Assembly (NCBI GenBank): GCA_963727575.1
Contig: CAVSIA010000017.1
Span: forward strand, 62,001 to 126,000
Direction: 5' to 3'
Source: JAHQVI01 sp963727575
GTDB taxonomy: Bacteria > Pseudomonadota > Alphaproteobacteria > Rhizobiales > Rhodomicrobiaceae
DNA length: 64,000 bases
The notes below the pieces were generated by a model, which saw only the letters and a list, made by a program, of their open reading frames with translations, did no database searches and had not been told where the DNA came from. Of the stretch, positions 35,746-46,101 are shown piece after piece (position 1 is the first letter of the stretch; each line of letters starts with the position of its first letter). Position numbers and translations under genes: made by a program.

Positions 35746-37323
35746 ATGCAGCTCACCGTCTGGACATATGAAGGCCCGCCCCATGTCGGCGCAATGCGCA
35801 TCGCCACTGCGATGACGGACGTGCATTACGTTTTGCACGCGCCGCAGGGCGATACCTATGCCGATCTGCTGTTCACGATGATCGAGCGGCGCGACCGTCG
35901 TCCGCCCGTGACCTACACGACATTCCAGGCGCGTGACCTCGGCGGCGACACGGCCGAGCTGTTCCAACGCGCCGCGCAGGATGCCTATGAGCGCTTCAAG
36001 CCGGGCGTCATGCTGGTTGGGGCATCGTGCACGGCCGAACTGATCCAGGACGATCCCGGCGGATTGGCCAAGGCGCTTGGGTTGCCGATCCCGGTCGTGC
36101 CTCTGGAACTGCCGGCCTATCAGAAGAAGGAGAACTGGGGCGCGGCCGAGACCTTCTACCAGCTCGCCCGCGCACTCGCCGGACCGAATGCGCCTGCCGC
36201 AGGAAGCGAGCGACCGGTTCGACCGGCGGGTGCAAAGCCATCCTGCAATCTTCTCGGGCCGACCGCGCTCGGCTTCCGCCACCGCGATGATGTCGCCGAA
36301 ATCCGCGGCCTGCTCGACAGGCTCGGCGTCGAGGTCCGCGTCGTCGCGCCGCTCGGCGCAACGCCTGCCGACATTGCCCGGCTCGGCGATGCGGATTTCA
36401 ACGTCGTCCTCTATCCGGAAATTGCAGGCACGGCCGCCCAATGGCTGAAGCGCACGTTCCGCCAGCCGGTGGTCTCGACGATACCGATCGGGGTCAATGC
36501 AACCTGCGACTTTATCCGGGAGGTGTGCAGCGTGGCCGGGATCGAGCAGCCGGCGGAGTTTCTGGATGAGAAGTCGCGCCTGCCCTGGTACTCGCGCTCG
36601 GTCGATTCCAACTACCTCACCGGCAAGCGCGTGTTCATCTTCGGCGATGCCACGCATGCCATGGCCGCCGCCCGCATCTGCACGGAAGAGCTTGGCTTCA
36701 CGGTCGCGGGCCTGGGTACCTACGCCCGCGAGTTCGCCCGCGACGTGCGCGCCGCCGCCGAGCGCTATGGCATCGAGGCTCTGATCACCGATGACTATCT
36801 CGAGGTCGAGCAGCGCATGGTCCACCTGCAGCCGGAAATGGTGCTGGGCACGCAGATGGAGCGCCACATCGCCAAGCGCCTCGGCATCCCTTGCGCCGTT
36901 ATCTCCGCGCCCGTCCATGTGCAGGACTTTCCCGCCCGCTACTCGCCGCAAATGGGTTTCGAAGGCGCGAATGTGATCTTCGATAGCTGGGTGCATCCGC
37001 TGGTCATGGGGCTTGAGGAGCATCTGCTCACCCTGTTCCGGGACGATCCCGAATTTCATGACGGCGCCGTGCCGTCGCATCTTGCCTCCGAAGGTGGAAT
37101 GACACGTGCGCCGAGCGAAAGCCCCCGGCAGGCTCCGGCCGTACCCGCGTTGAAGAGCGACTCGATCGTCTGGACCGACGACGCCGAGAGCGAGCTTCGC
37201 AAGGTGCCCTTTTTCGTGCGCGGCAAGGCACGCCGCAACACCGAGAGCTTTGCCCGCGAGCAGGGCCTGGGTGTGATCAGTGTGGAGACGCTTTACGATG
37301 CCAAAGCCCATTTCGGCCGCTGA
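35746..37323 (+). CDS. bchB: Light-independent protochlorophyllide reductase subunit B
   Basis: The second catalytic subunit of DPOR, at 525 residues. Hallmarks are MQLTVWTYEGPPHVGAMR, with the Asp that replaces a Cys as cluster ligand in NifDK-like DPOR lying a little downstream, then GASCTAELIQDDPGG, and the C-terminal extension that closes over the substrate (FFVRGKARRNTESFAREQG). Its last 26 bases overlap the start of bchH, so the two are translationally coupled. Confidence 0.97.
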   Translation: MQLTVWTYEGPPHVGAMRIATAMTDVHYVLHAPQGDTYADLLFTMIERRDRRPPVTYTTFQARDLGGDTAELFQRAAQDAYERFKPGVMLVGASCTAELIQDDPGGLAKALGLPIPVVPLELPAYQKKENWGAAETFYQLARALAGPNAPAAGSERPVRPAGAKPSCNLLGPTALGFRHRDDVAEIRGLLDRLGVEVRVVAPLGATPADIARLGDADFNVVLYPEIAGTAAQWLKRTFRQPVVSTIPIGVNATCDFIREVCSVAGIEQPAEFLDEKSRLPWYSRSVDSNYLTGKRVFIFGDATHAMAAARICTEELGFTVAGLGTYAREFARDVRAAAERYGIEALITDDYLEVEQRMVHLQPEMVLGTQMERHIAKRLGIPCAVISAPVHVQDFPARYSPQMGFEGANVIFDSWVHPLVMGLEEHLLTLFRDDPEFHDGAVPSHLASEGGMTRAPSESPRQAPAVPALKSDSIVWTDDAESELRKVPFFVRGKARRNTESFAREQGLGVISVETLYDAKAHFGR

Positions 37324-40300
37324 TACGGCGCCGGTGCGCGTCGTCATCGTCACGCTGGATACACATCTGGCGAGCGCGGTGCGGCGTGCCGAAGCGGGTC
37401 TGCGCCGTGATGCTCCGGGCCTGTCCGTCGCTCTTCACGCCGCTTCCGAATTCGGCGACGACGAGCGGGCCTTAGAGCGCTGCATCGCCGACATTGCCGC
37501 CGGCGACATCATCATCTGTACGATGATGTTCGTCGAGGACCACATCAAGCTGATCCTGCCGGCCCTGCAGGCGCGGCGCGAGAGTTGCGACGCAATGGTT
37601 TGCTGCATGTCGTCCGGCGACGTCATGCGCCTGACGCGGATGGGCGGCTTCCTCATGGACGGCTCGCGGAAAGGCGCGCTTGCCTTCCTGAAGCGCCTGC
37701 GCCCGAAGCCGAAAGCCGGCACCAATATGAGCGTCGGCGGCGCCCAGCAGATGGCGATGCTGCGCCGTCTGCCGCAGATCCTGCGATATATTCCCGGCAC
37801 CGCGCAGGACGTACGCGCCTATTTCCTCACGCTCCAATATTGGCTGGCGGGCTCCGAGGAAAACGTCGCCCATATGATCCGCTCGCTTGTCGACCGCTAC
37901 GCCGATGGCGAGCGCCGGCCTTTGCGCGGAACGCTGAAGCCGAAGCCGCCGTCGGAATATCCGGATGTCGGCGTCTATCACCCGCGCATGAAAGGCCGCA
38001 TCGCCGCCCGCGTCGAAGCGCTTCCCATCGGCGGCGGATGCGGCACGGTCGGCCTGCTCGTGCTGCGCTCCTATGTGCTTGCCGGGAATGCCAGGCATTA
38101 CGACGGCGTGATCGAGGCGCTCGAGGCGCGTGGGCTGCGGGTTGTGCCGGTCTTTGCATCGGGCCTCGATGCGCGGCCGGCGGTCGAGCAATTCTTCATG
38201 AAGGACGGCCGGGCGACGGTCGATGCCGTCGTCTCGCTCACCGGCTTCTCGCTGGTCGGCGGACCGGCCTACAACGACTCCGCCGCCGCCGCCGACACGC
38301 TCGCCGCGCTCGACGTCCCCTATATCGCGGCGCACCCTGTCGAGTTTCAGACGCTCGAGCAATGGGGCGCGTCCGAGCGCGGCCTCTTGCCGGTCGAGAG
38401 CACGATCATGGTCTCGATCCCCGAACTTGACGGCGCGACCGGCTCGATGGTCTATGGCGGCCGCTCGACGGCGTCGGGCGAGCAATGCACCGGCTGTCGT
38501 CGCGGCTGCCGATTTCACGGCCGACCAGGCGCGCGACATGCATCTTTGCATCGAGCGGGCCGAGATGCTCAGCCGCCGCGTCGAGAAGCTGATCGCGATG
38601 CGCCGCACCGCCCGGCGCGACCGCAAGCTGGCCGTCGTGCTGTTCAACTTTCCGCCGAATGCCGGGAACACCGGGACCGCCGCTTACCTGTCGGTCTTCG
38701 AGTCGCTCTTCCGCACGCTGACCGAATTGAAACGCGCCGGCTATTCCGTCGACGTGCCGCCGAGCGTCGACGCGCTGCGCGATGGGATCATCAAGGGCAA
38801 TGCCGAGCGCTTCGGCGCGATCGCCAATGTCGCCGCGCGCGTGCCTGCCGATGCCCATGTGCGGCGCGAGCCCTGGCTGCGCGAGATCGAAGCGCAATGG
38901 GGGCCGGCGCCCGGCAGGCAGCAGAGCGACGGCGGCTCGATCCACATTCTCGGCGCCGAATTCGGCAATGTCTTCGTCGGTGTGCAGCCCGCCTTCGGCT
39001 ATGAGGGCGACCCGATGCGGCTGCTCTTCGAAAAGAGCTTCGCCCCGACCCATGCCTTCTCCGCTTTCTACCGCTACATCCGCGAGGATTTCAGCGCCCA
39101 CGCCGTGCTGCATTTCGGCACGCACGGGGCGCTCGAATTCATGCCCGGCAAGCAGACCGCTCTGTCCGCCGAGTGCTGGCCGGATCGCCTGATCGGCGAC
39201 CTGCCGAACATGTATCTCTATGCCGCCAACAACCCCTCCGAGGGCATGATCGCCAAGCGCCGCTCGGCCGCGACGCTGATCAGCTATCTGACGCCGCCTG
39301 TCGCGCATGCTGGGCTTTACCGTGGTCTGATCGACCTCAAGGCCTCGCTTGAGCGCTGGCGCGGCCTGCCGCCGGAGATGGATGCCGAGCGCGTGCAGAT
39401 CGCCGAGTTGGTCCAGGCGCAGGCCGCCGAGTTGGACCTCTGCGCACCCGAACCGGCATGGCCCGATGCGGAGAGGGAGATCAAAGCCCTTGGCGACGCG
39501 GTGCTCGAGCTTGAATACACGCTGATCCCGCATGGCCTCCACATTGCTGGCGAGCCGCTCTCCGCCTTGGAGCGCGTCGACATGCTGATCGCATCTGCCG
39601 ACGCCTCGCAGGGGGTCGAACCGCCGCGCGCGTTCGTCGAGGCGCTGGTTGACGGGCAGACCGCCGAGCAGGCGCTGGCCGCCGGCGGCATGGAAGCAAC
39701 GCCGGCGAATGCCGAGCTGTTCCGCTCGCTGGAAACCACGTGCCGCCTCCTTGCCGAAGACCATGAGATCCCCGCGCTTATCCACGCGCTCGACGGCGGC
39801 TTCATCCGCCCCGCGCCCGGCGGCGACCTGATCCGTACACCCGAGATCCTGCCGACCGGCCGCAATCTCCACGGCTTCGACCCGTTCCGCATCCCGAGCG
39901 CCTACGCCGTCGCCGATGGCGCGCGGCAGGCGGAGCGTTTGCTCGCCCGCCACATGGAGGACGCCAACGCGCTGCCCGAGACGATTGCCGTCGTGCTTTG
40001 GGGCACCGACAACCTCAAGACCGAGGGCGGCCCGCTCGCCCAGGTGCTGTATCTGATCGGCGCCAGGCCGCGCTTCGACGGTTATGGCCGCCTGACCGGC
40101 GCTACGCTCATCCCGCTGGCGGAACTCGGCCGCCCACGGATCGACGTCGTCGTGACCATGTCCGGCATCTTCCGCGATCTGCTGCCCTTGCAGATCAAGC
40201 TGCTCGCAGAAGCCTTTTATCTCGCGGCGAGCGCGGACGAGCCGCTTGAGCAGAACTTCATCCGCAAGCACGCCCTTGCCTTCATGCAGGCGCAAGGCGG

Positions 40301-41055
40301 TGATCTGGAAACCGCTTCCCTCCGCGTCTTCGGCAATGCCGACGGCGCGTATGGGTCCAATGTCAACTTCCTGCTGGACAGCGGGCGCTGGGAGGACGAG
40401 GACGAGCTGGCGGAAACCTACACCAAGCGCAAGAGTTTCGCATATGGCCGCAGGGGTCAGCCCATTCAGCAGGCGGAGCTTCTCACCAGCGTCCTGAAGG
40501 GCGTCGAGCTTGCCTATCAGAATCTCGAATTCGGTCGAGCTCGGCGTCACCACCGTCGACAATTATTTCGACACGCTCGGCGGTATCAGCCGCGCCGTGC
40601 GGCGCGCGCGTGGTGGCGAGGCGGCGGCGGTTTACATCGGCGACCAGACCCGCGGCGAGGGCAAGGTGCGCACGCTTGCCGAGCAGGTCGCGCTGGAGGC
40701 GCGCACGCGGATGCTCAATCCGAAATGGTATGAGGGCCTCCTGAAGCACGGCTATGAGGGCGTGCGTCAGATCGAGACCCATGTGACGAACGCGGTCGGC
40801 TGGTCGGCGACGACCGGGCAGGTTGCGCCCTGGGTCTATCAGCAGCTCACCGAGACCTACATCCTCGACGATGAGATGCGTGCCCGGCTCGCAGAGCTCA
40901 ATCCCACGGCCTCGGCCAAGGTGGCGAACCGCCTGCTCGAAGCCCACGCCAGAAACTACTGGTCCCCCGACGCCGAGACGCTCAGTGCACTGCGCGCGGC
41001 CGGCGAAGAGCTCGAGGACCGGCTTGAAGGAATCCACGCGGAGGTGGCAGCATGA
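37298..41055 (+). CDS. bchH: Magnesium chelatase subunit H, two frameshifts
   Basis: The large porphyrin-binding catalytic subunit that inserts Mg2+ into protoporphyrin IX. The rejoined length is about 1250 residues, normal for BchH. Conserved blocks are VIVTLDTHLASAV, MSSGDVMRLTRMGGFLM, TGFSLVGGPAYNDS, HFGTHGALEFMPGKQTALS (the metal/porphyrin site HGxxE), VVLWGTDNLKTEGG and VELGVTTVDNYFDTLGG. The frame shifts by +1 near 38515 (after GEQCTGCRRGCRF) and near 40528 (an extra T in GAATTCGG). It starts at ATG 37298, inside bchB, and its stop overlaps the bchL start. Confidence 0.93.
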
Positions 41056-41960
41056 ATTTGATCCTGAAATCGGGTTGCGACGCCTGCTCGACGCTCCCGC
41101 CCGATGGCGAGGGCAGCGTTCAGGTGCATCTCGACCCGAAGCTCGACATCGGCACCGCGAAGGTGTTCGCTGTCTACGGCAAGGGCGGCATCGGCAAGAG
41201 CACGACATCGTCGAACCTGTCGGTGGCCTTTTCCAAGCTCGGTAAACGGGTGCTGCAGATCGGCTGCGATCCGAAGCACGACTCCACCTTCACATTGACC
41301 AAGCAGCTTTGCCCGACCGTGATCGACGTGCTGGAGTCGGTGAATTTCCACACCGAGGAGCTGCGCGTCGAGGACTTCGTTTTCGAAGGCTATAACGGTG
41401 TGATGTGCGTCGAGGCCGGCGGTCCGCCCGCCGGCACGGGTTGCGGCGGCTATGTCGTCGGCCAGACGGTGAAGCTGCTCAAGGAGCATCACCTGCTGGA
41501 AGACACCGACGTGGTGATCTTCGACGTGCTCGGCGATGTGGTCTGCGGCGGTTTCGCCGCGCCGTTGCAGCATGCCGACCGCGCCCTGATCGTCACCGCC
41601 AACGATTTCAACTCGATCTTCGCCATGAACCGCATCGTTGCGGCGATCTCGGCGAAGGCGCGCAATTATAATGTGCGGCTCGGCGGCATCATCGCCAATC
41701 GCAGTGCCGGCACCGACGAGATCGACCGCTTCTGCGAGGCGACCACGCTCAAGCGCATCGCCCACTTCCCCGACCTCGACGTCATCCGCAAGAGCCGGCT
41801 GAAGAAGGCGACGCTGTTCGAGATGGAGCCGTCGCCCGAATTGCAGGCGGTGCAGGAAGAATATCTGCGGCTCGCGGCGGCGCTCTGGGCCGGCGTCGAA
41901 CCGCTCACCGGCGCGGCGATGAAGGACCGCGAGATCTTCGATTTTCTGGGGTTCGATTGA
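41052..41960 (+). CDS. bchL: Light-independent protochlorophyllide reductase iron-protein subunit L
   Basis: The ATP-dependent electron donor to BchNB, and a 302-residue NifH relative. The P-loop is YGKGGIGKSTTSSNL (residues 42-56), with CDPKHDSTFTLTK next and cluster Cys in GTGCGGYVVG and DVVCGGFAAP. Its phylogenetic sister BchX is also encoded here but ends its P-loop in SFT. The ATG at 41052 overlaps the bchH stop, and the TGA at 41958 overlaps the bchM ATG. Confidence 0.98.
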   Translation: MNLILKSGCDACSTLPPDGEGSVQVHLDPKLDIGTAKVFAVYGKGGIGKSTTSSNLSVAFSKLGKRVLQIGCDPKHDSTFTLTKQLCPTVIDVLESVNFHTEELRVEDFVFEGYNGVMCVEAGGPPAGTGCGGYVVGQTVKLLKEHHLLEDTDVVIFDVLGDVVCGGFAAPLQHADRALIVTANDFNSIFAMNRIVAAISAKARNYNVRLGGIIANRSAGTDEIDRFCEATTLKRIAHFPDLDVIRKSRLKKATLFEMEPSPELQAVQEEYLRLAAALWAGVEPLTGAAMKDREIFDFLGFD

Positions 41961-42662
41961 TGCCGCAAGCCACTTACCATGCCCGCCGCGACCAGCTTCG
42001 GACCTATTTCGACCACACGGCGGTCGAAGCCTGGAAACGGTTGACATCCGAAGCGCCGGTCAGCGGTATCCGCGCGACGGTGCGGGCGGGCCGCGACCGG
42101 ATGCGGCAGACGCTGCTGAGCTGGCTGCCGGACGATCTGGTGGGCGCGCGCGTTCTCGACGCCGGATGCGGAACGGGTGCGTTCTCGGTCGAGGCGGCGC
42201 GGCGCGGAGCCGACGTCGTCGGCATCGACCTGTCGCCGAAGCTCGTTGCCGTTGCGCAGAGCAGCGTTCCGTCGGATCTCGGACGCGGATCGATCACCTA
42301 CCATGTCGGCGACATGCGCAGCCGCGATCTCGGCCGCTTCGACCATGTCGATTGCCATGGACGCGCTGATTCACTACCGCGCCCACGACATCGCCGACGT
42401 GCTCGCCGACTTCGCCGATCGCACCAGCCGATCGATCCTGTTCACCTTCGCACCGCGCACGGCCCTGTTGGCCACCATGCACGCGGTCGGCCGTTTCTTC
42501 CCGCGCTCGGACCGCGCCCCCGCCATCGAGCCCGTCAGTGAGGCGATGATGCGCTCCGCCATCGCCCGCAACCGCGACCTCGGCCAGTGGTGTCCGGCCC
42601 GGAGCGAGCGGATAACCACCGGCTTCTACATGTCTCAGGCCATGGAGCTCGTCCGTCGATGA
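41960..42662 (+). CDS. bchM: Magnesium protoporphyrin IX O-methyltransferase, frameshifted
   Basis: Methylates the ring C propionate of Mg-protoporphyrin IX using S-adenosylmethionine. Motif I, VLDAGCGTGAFSVEAARRGADVVGID, is at about residues 68-93. The N-terminal YFDHTAVEAWKRLTSEAPVSGIR and C-terminal TGFYMSQAMELVRR are typical BchM. A single extra base near 42350 (in GTCGATTGCCATG) shifts the frame. Rejoining gives about 233 residues. Its start and stop overlap bchL and lhaA, respectively. Confidence 0.93.
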
Positions 42663-44092
42663 TCGCCCAACGCGACCAGCTCTGGCAGTATTGGCGGCGG
42701 CTCGGACCGCGCGTCCTCCCGTTCGCCGATGCGGCCTCGGCGGAGCTGCCGCTGTCCCGCCTGCTGCGTCTGTCGCTGTTCCAGGTCACGGTCGGCATGA
42801 CCATGGTCCTGCTTATGGGAACGCTCAACCGGGTGATGATCCTGGAACTGGGCGTCTCGGCTGGTTTCGTTGCGCTGATGGTATCGCTGCCGCTGATTTT
42901 CGCACCGTTCCGTGCCCTGATCGGTTTCCGCTCCGACCATCACCGCTCCTTCCTCGGCTGGCGGCGTGTGCCCTATATCTGGTTCGGCACGCTGCTGCAG
43001 TTCGGCGGCCTCGCCATCATGCCGTTCGCGCTCCTGGTGCTTGGCCCGGATGCGAATGGACCGGCCTGGGTCGGCGCACTCGGCGCGGGACTGGCGTTCC
43101 TTCTCGCGGGCGCGGGGCTTCATACGACGCAGACGGCGGGCCTCGCGCTCGCCACCGACCTTGCGCCGGAAGCAAACCGCCCCCGCGTCGTCGCTCTGCT
43201 CTATATGATGCTGCTGCTCGGCATGGTCGGCAGTGCGATCGCGCTCGGTGCGCTACTCGAGGATTTCAGCGCCAAGCGGTTGATCCAGGTGATCCAGGGC
43301 GTGGCGCTCCTGACCTTCGTCACGAATATGGTCGCGCTTTGGAAGCAGGAAGCCCGCGATCCGGAGCGCACCCGCATCGATGAGGAACGGCCCGCTTTCG
43401 GTGACGCCTGGCAGCAATTCATCGGCGGAGGCCGGGCGAGCCGGCTGCTCGTTGCCGTCGGGCTCGGCTCGGGCGCTTTCAGCATGCAGGATATTCTGCT
43501 GGAGCCCTATGGCGGCGAAATCCTGCATCTCACCGTCGGCGCCACCACGGCGCTCACCGCCCTCCTCGCCGGCGGAAGTCTCGCCGGTTTCGCGCTCGCC
43601 GCGCGAAAGCTGACCCGCGGCGCCGATCCTTACCGTCTTTGCGGCCTCGGTGCGCTGGTCGGCATCGCCGGCTTTGCCGCGATCACGCTCGCCGGACCCA
43701 TGGACGCGCCGCTGGTGTTCCGCTTCGGCACGCTGCTGATCGGTTTCGGTGGCGGCCTGTTTTCGGTCGGCTCACTGACGGCGGCGATGGCGCTCGCCCA
43801 GGGCGGCCAGAGCGGCATGGCTCTGGGGGCGTGGGGCGCGGTGCAGGCGACGGCGGCTGGAACGGCCATCGCGCTTGGCGGCGTGATCCGCGACGGCGTC
43901 GGCGCGCTGGCCAAGAGCGGCGCGCTGGGCGAGGCGCTGCAGACACCGGCGACCGGTTACGGCGTCGTCTATAATCTCGAAATCATTCTGCTTTTCGCGA
44001 CGCTCGTCGCGGTCGGGCCGCTGGTCGGCTCGCGGACGTCGGGCGTGGCGGCGTACCCACGAAAATTCGGTCTTGCCGATATGCCGAGCTAG
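42659..44092 (+). CDS. lhaA: LH1 assembly / bacteriochlorophyll delivery transporter-like protein
   Basis: A BCD-family MFS protein of 477 residues placed between bchM and puhA, the canonical site of lhaA (ORF477 in Rhodobacter). LSLFQVTVGMTMVLLMGTLNRVMILELGVSAG is the family N-terminus, followed by RSFLGWRRVPYIWFGTLLQFGG and eleven further hydrophobic segments. LhaA is required for efficient LH1 assembly, probably by handing pigment to antenna polypeptides. It is intact, and ATG 42659 overlaps the bchM stop. Confidence 0.92.
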   Translation: MIAQRDQLWQYWRRLGPRVLPFADAASAELPLSRLLRLSLFQVTVGMTMVLLMGTLNRVMILELGVSAGFVALMVSLPLIFAPFRALIGFRSDHHRSFLGWRRVPYIWFGTLLQFGGLAIMPFALLVLGPDANGPAWVGALGAGLAFLLAGAGLHTTQTAGLALATDLAPEANRPRVVALLYMMLLLGMVGSAIALGALLEDFSAKRLIQVIQGVALLTFVTNMVALWKQEARDPERTRIDEERPAFGDAWQQFIGGGRASRLLVAVGLGSGAFSMQDILLEPYGGEILHLTVGATTALTALLAGGSLAGFALAARKLTRGADPYRLCGLGALVGIAGFAAITLAGPMDAPLVFRFGTLLIGFGGGLFSVGSLTAAMALAQGGQSGMALGAWGAVQATAAGTAIALGGVIRDGVGALAKSGALGEALQTPATGYGVVYNLEIILLFATLVAVGPLVGSRTSGVAAYPRKFGLADMPS

Positions 44093-44114
44093 ACCAACAG
44101 GCGGAGGAAAGCTC

Positions 44115-44939
44115 ATGGAAACGGGCGCAATCACAAGTCACATTGATGTCGCACAGATCGTACTGTACGCCTTCTGGATCTTCTTTGCCGGCCTCGTCAT
44201 CTATCTGCAGCGTGAGAGCCGGCGCGAAGGCTATCCGCTGGTCGCCGAGTTCGACGGCAAGCCGATGGATCATGGGTCGATCTGGGTTCCGGAGCCCAAG
44301 ACCTTCCTGCTTTCCGACGGTACGACGGTGACGGTGCCGCAGATCGAAAAGGATGCGGCCCCCGTGCCCATGGACGCCCCGTTCGGAGCGTCGGGCTTCC
44401 CCTTCGTACCGACCGCCGATCCCATGACCTCGGGCCTCGGACCGGCCGCCTTCGCCCCACGCGCCAACCGGCCCGATCTGACGGCCGAGGGCCACCCCCG
44501 CATCGTCCCGCTGCGAACGGCGACGGATTTTTCGCTGGCGGAACGGGATCCCGACCCCCGCGGAATGGCGGTCGTCGGCGCGGATTGGACAATCGCCGGA
44601 ACGGTGGTCGATGTCTGGGTCGACCGCGCCGAATATATCGCCCGCTACTTCGAGGTCGAGCTGCCGACCGCGGCGGTTCAGCCGATGCGCGCCACGGTTG
44701 AGGCCGAGGCACCGCCGCCGCTCAGGCCGATGCGCGTGCTTCTGCCGGTGAATTTCGCCGACATCAATGCAATGGCCGGCCGGATCATGGTCAATGCCCT
44801 ACTGGCGCCGCAGTTCACGGGCGTGCCGACCACGGCCGATCCCGACCTGGTGACCCTCGCCGAGGAAGACCGCATCTGCGGCTATTACGGCGGCGGGATG
44901 CTCTATGCGACCCCGATGCGACAGGAGAGCTGGCTGTGA
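44115..44939 (+). CDS. puhA: Reaction centre H subunit
   Basis: Caps the cytoplasmic face of the L/M core and shapes proton delivery to QB. It has 274 residues: a single N-terminal membrane helix (IVLYAFWIFFAGLVIYL), then REGYPL and a soluble beta-rich domain with FPFVPTADPM, VPLRTATDFSLAERDPDPRGM and a C-terminal EEDRICGYYGGGMLYATP. ATG 44115 is eight bases after GGAGG. The in-frame upstream ATG lies inside lhaA and is rejected. Confidence 0.97.
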   Translation: METGAITSHIDVAQIVLYAFWIFFAGLVIYLQRESRREGYPLVAEFDGKPMDHGSIWVPEPKTFLLSDGTTVTVPQIEKDAAPVPMDAPFGASGFPFVPTADPMTSGLGPAAFAPRANRPDLTAEGHPRIVPLRTATDFSLAERDPDPRGMAVVGADWTIAGTVVDVWVDRAEYIARYFEVELPTAAVQPMRATVEAEAPPPLRPMRVLLPVNFADINAMAGRIMVNALLAPQFTGVPTTADPDLVTLAEEDRICGYYGGGMLYATPMRQESWL

Positions 44940-45625
44940 GCGATTTCGACTTCGAGCCGGTCCGCGGACTGCCGGAAAACCTGCCTCAGGGCGAGACCAT
45001 GCTCTGGCAGGGCGCGCCCGAGTGGCGGGCGATTGCCGGCTCCGTCTTTCATATCCGCGTGGTGGCTGCTTATTTCGGCGCCATGATCGTCTGGGGTATC
45101 GTGTCGGCGATCTACGATCAAACGCCCCTCGTACAGGCTGCCAAGGGAGCCGCCTGGCTGGCCGCACTTGCCGCAGTCTGCTGCGGCATCCTTGCCATCC
45201 TTGCGTGGAGCATCGGGCGTACGACCGTCTACACCATAACCAGCGAACGCCTGATCATGCGCATCGGCATGGCGCTGCCGATCACCCTCAACATCCCGTT
45301 CGGCAAGGTGGAGTCCGCGGCGGCCAGGGTCGGCGGCGACGGCGTCGGCGATATTCCGCTGACGCTGGTTGCCGACGAGCGGATCGGTTACGCGGTGCTG
45401 TGGCCGCATGCCCGGCCGTGGCGGATGAGGCGTGCGGAACCAACGCTGCGCTGCATTCCCAAAGCCGGCGAAGTCGGTGAAATGCTGGGCCGTGCGCTTG
45501 CGGCGGCGGCATCGCGTCCCAGCGCACGCGCGCCTGCGACCGCGGCAACCGTTCAGCAGATACGGCCTGCGCCGGGCACGACGGCGGACGCGCCCGCCCG
45601 CCGGCGCATTGCCCGGATGGCATGA
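44936..45625 (+). CDS. puhB: Photosynthetic complex assembly protein PuhB
   Basis: PuhB is needed for reaction-centre assembly. The protein has 229 residues: FEPVRGLPENLPQGETMLWQGAPEWRAIA at the N-terminus is the family signature. Two to three membrane helices follow (residues about 42-60, 70-95), then a soluble PH-like domain (RTTVYTITSERLIMRIGMALP, GDIPLTLVADERIGYAVLWPHARPW). It starts with GTG at 44936, overlapping the puhA stop. The last 60 residues are Ala/Arg-rich and probably disordered. Confidence 0.92.
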   Translation: MSDFDFEPVRGLPENLPQGETMLWQGAPEWRAIAGSVFHIRVVAAYFGAMIVWGIVSAIYDQTPLVQAAKGAAWLAALAAVCCGILAILAWSIGRTTVYTITSERLIMRIGMALPITLNIPFGKVESAAARVGGDGVGDIPLTLVADERIGYAVLWPHARPWRMRRAEPTLRCIPKAGEVGEMLGRALAAAASRPSARAPATAATVQQIRPAPGTTADAPARRRIARMA

Positions 45626-45635
45626 GGAGGACGGC

Positions 45636-46101
45636 ATGACCACGCCAGACAATCAGCCGAAAGAACAAGTGCCGGCAACGTTCCTGCTGGCGGCGGGCGG
45701 GCTCATTGCCCTTACGCTGCTGCTCATTTCCGTAACACGCCTGACCGGGCCCGACGAAGGCGCGCCGGGCGCCACCGATGCGGTCGCGTCGGAGACGTTG
45801 CGGTTCGAGGACCGGGCCAACGGTGCCGTCGCAGTCTATGATGCCCGGCGACGGGCACCTGATCGACACCGTCGCGCCGGAAACCAACGGGTTCCTGCGC
45901 GGTACGCTGCGGGCGCTGGTGCGCGAGCGGCGGCAATATGGTGTCGGCGACGAGGTGCCGTTTCGTTTGCTCCGTGGCGCCGATGGAAGCCTCATTCTCT
46001 ACGATCCGGCCATCGGGCGCCGCCTGGACCTGCGCGCCTTCGGCCCCACGAATGCCGGCGCTTTCGCCAGCCTGTTGAATACCGGGAGCAATCAGCGATG
46101 A
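45636..46101 (+). CDS. puhC: Photosynthetic complex assembly protein PuhC, frameshifted
   Basis: PuhC is a small membrane-anchored factor affecting LH1-RC organisation. It has one N-terminal helix (FLLAAGGLIALTLLLISVT) and a periplasmic domain with DGHLIDTVAPETNGFLRGTLRALVRERR and GRRLDLRAFGPTNAGAFASLLN, both characteristic. One extra C near 45845 (GATGCCCGGCGAC) breaks the frame. The repaired length is about 154 residues. ATG 45636 follows GAGGAGG. Confidence 0.9.

Noticed and set aside
36000..36400. A minus-strand frame of about 1000 codons without stops runs opposite bchN, bchB and bchF
   Set aside because: It is the antisense shadow of high-GC coding DNA. It lacks family motifs, and the plus-strand genes are unmistakable.
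38515..40530. Programmed +1 frameshifting as an explanation for bchH
   Set aside because: No slippery codon context, stop-codon pause site or stimulatory structure is visible, and the same kind of break hits unrelated genes all over the window. Sequencing insertions explain it better.
41052..41960. bchL as a nitrogenase iron protein (nifH)
   Set aside because: The N-terminal extension, the neighbours bchNBHM and the family-specific blocks identify BchL; no nif genes are present.
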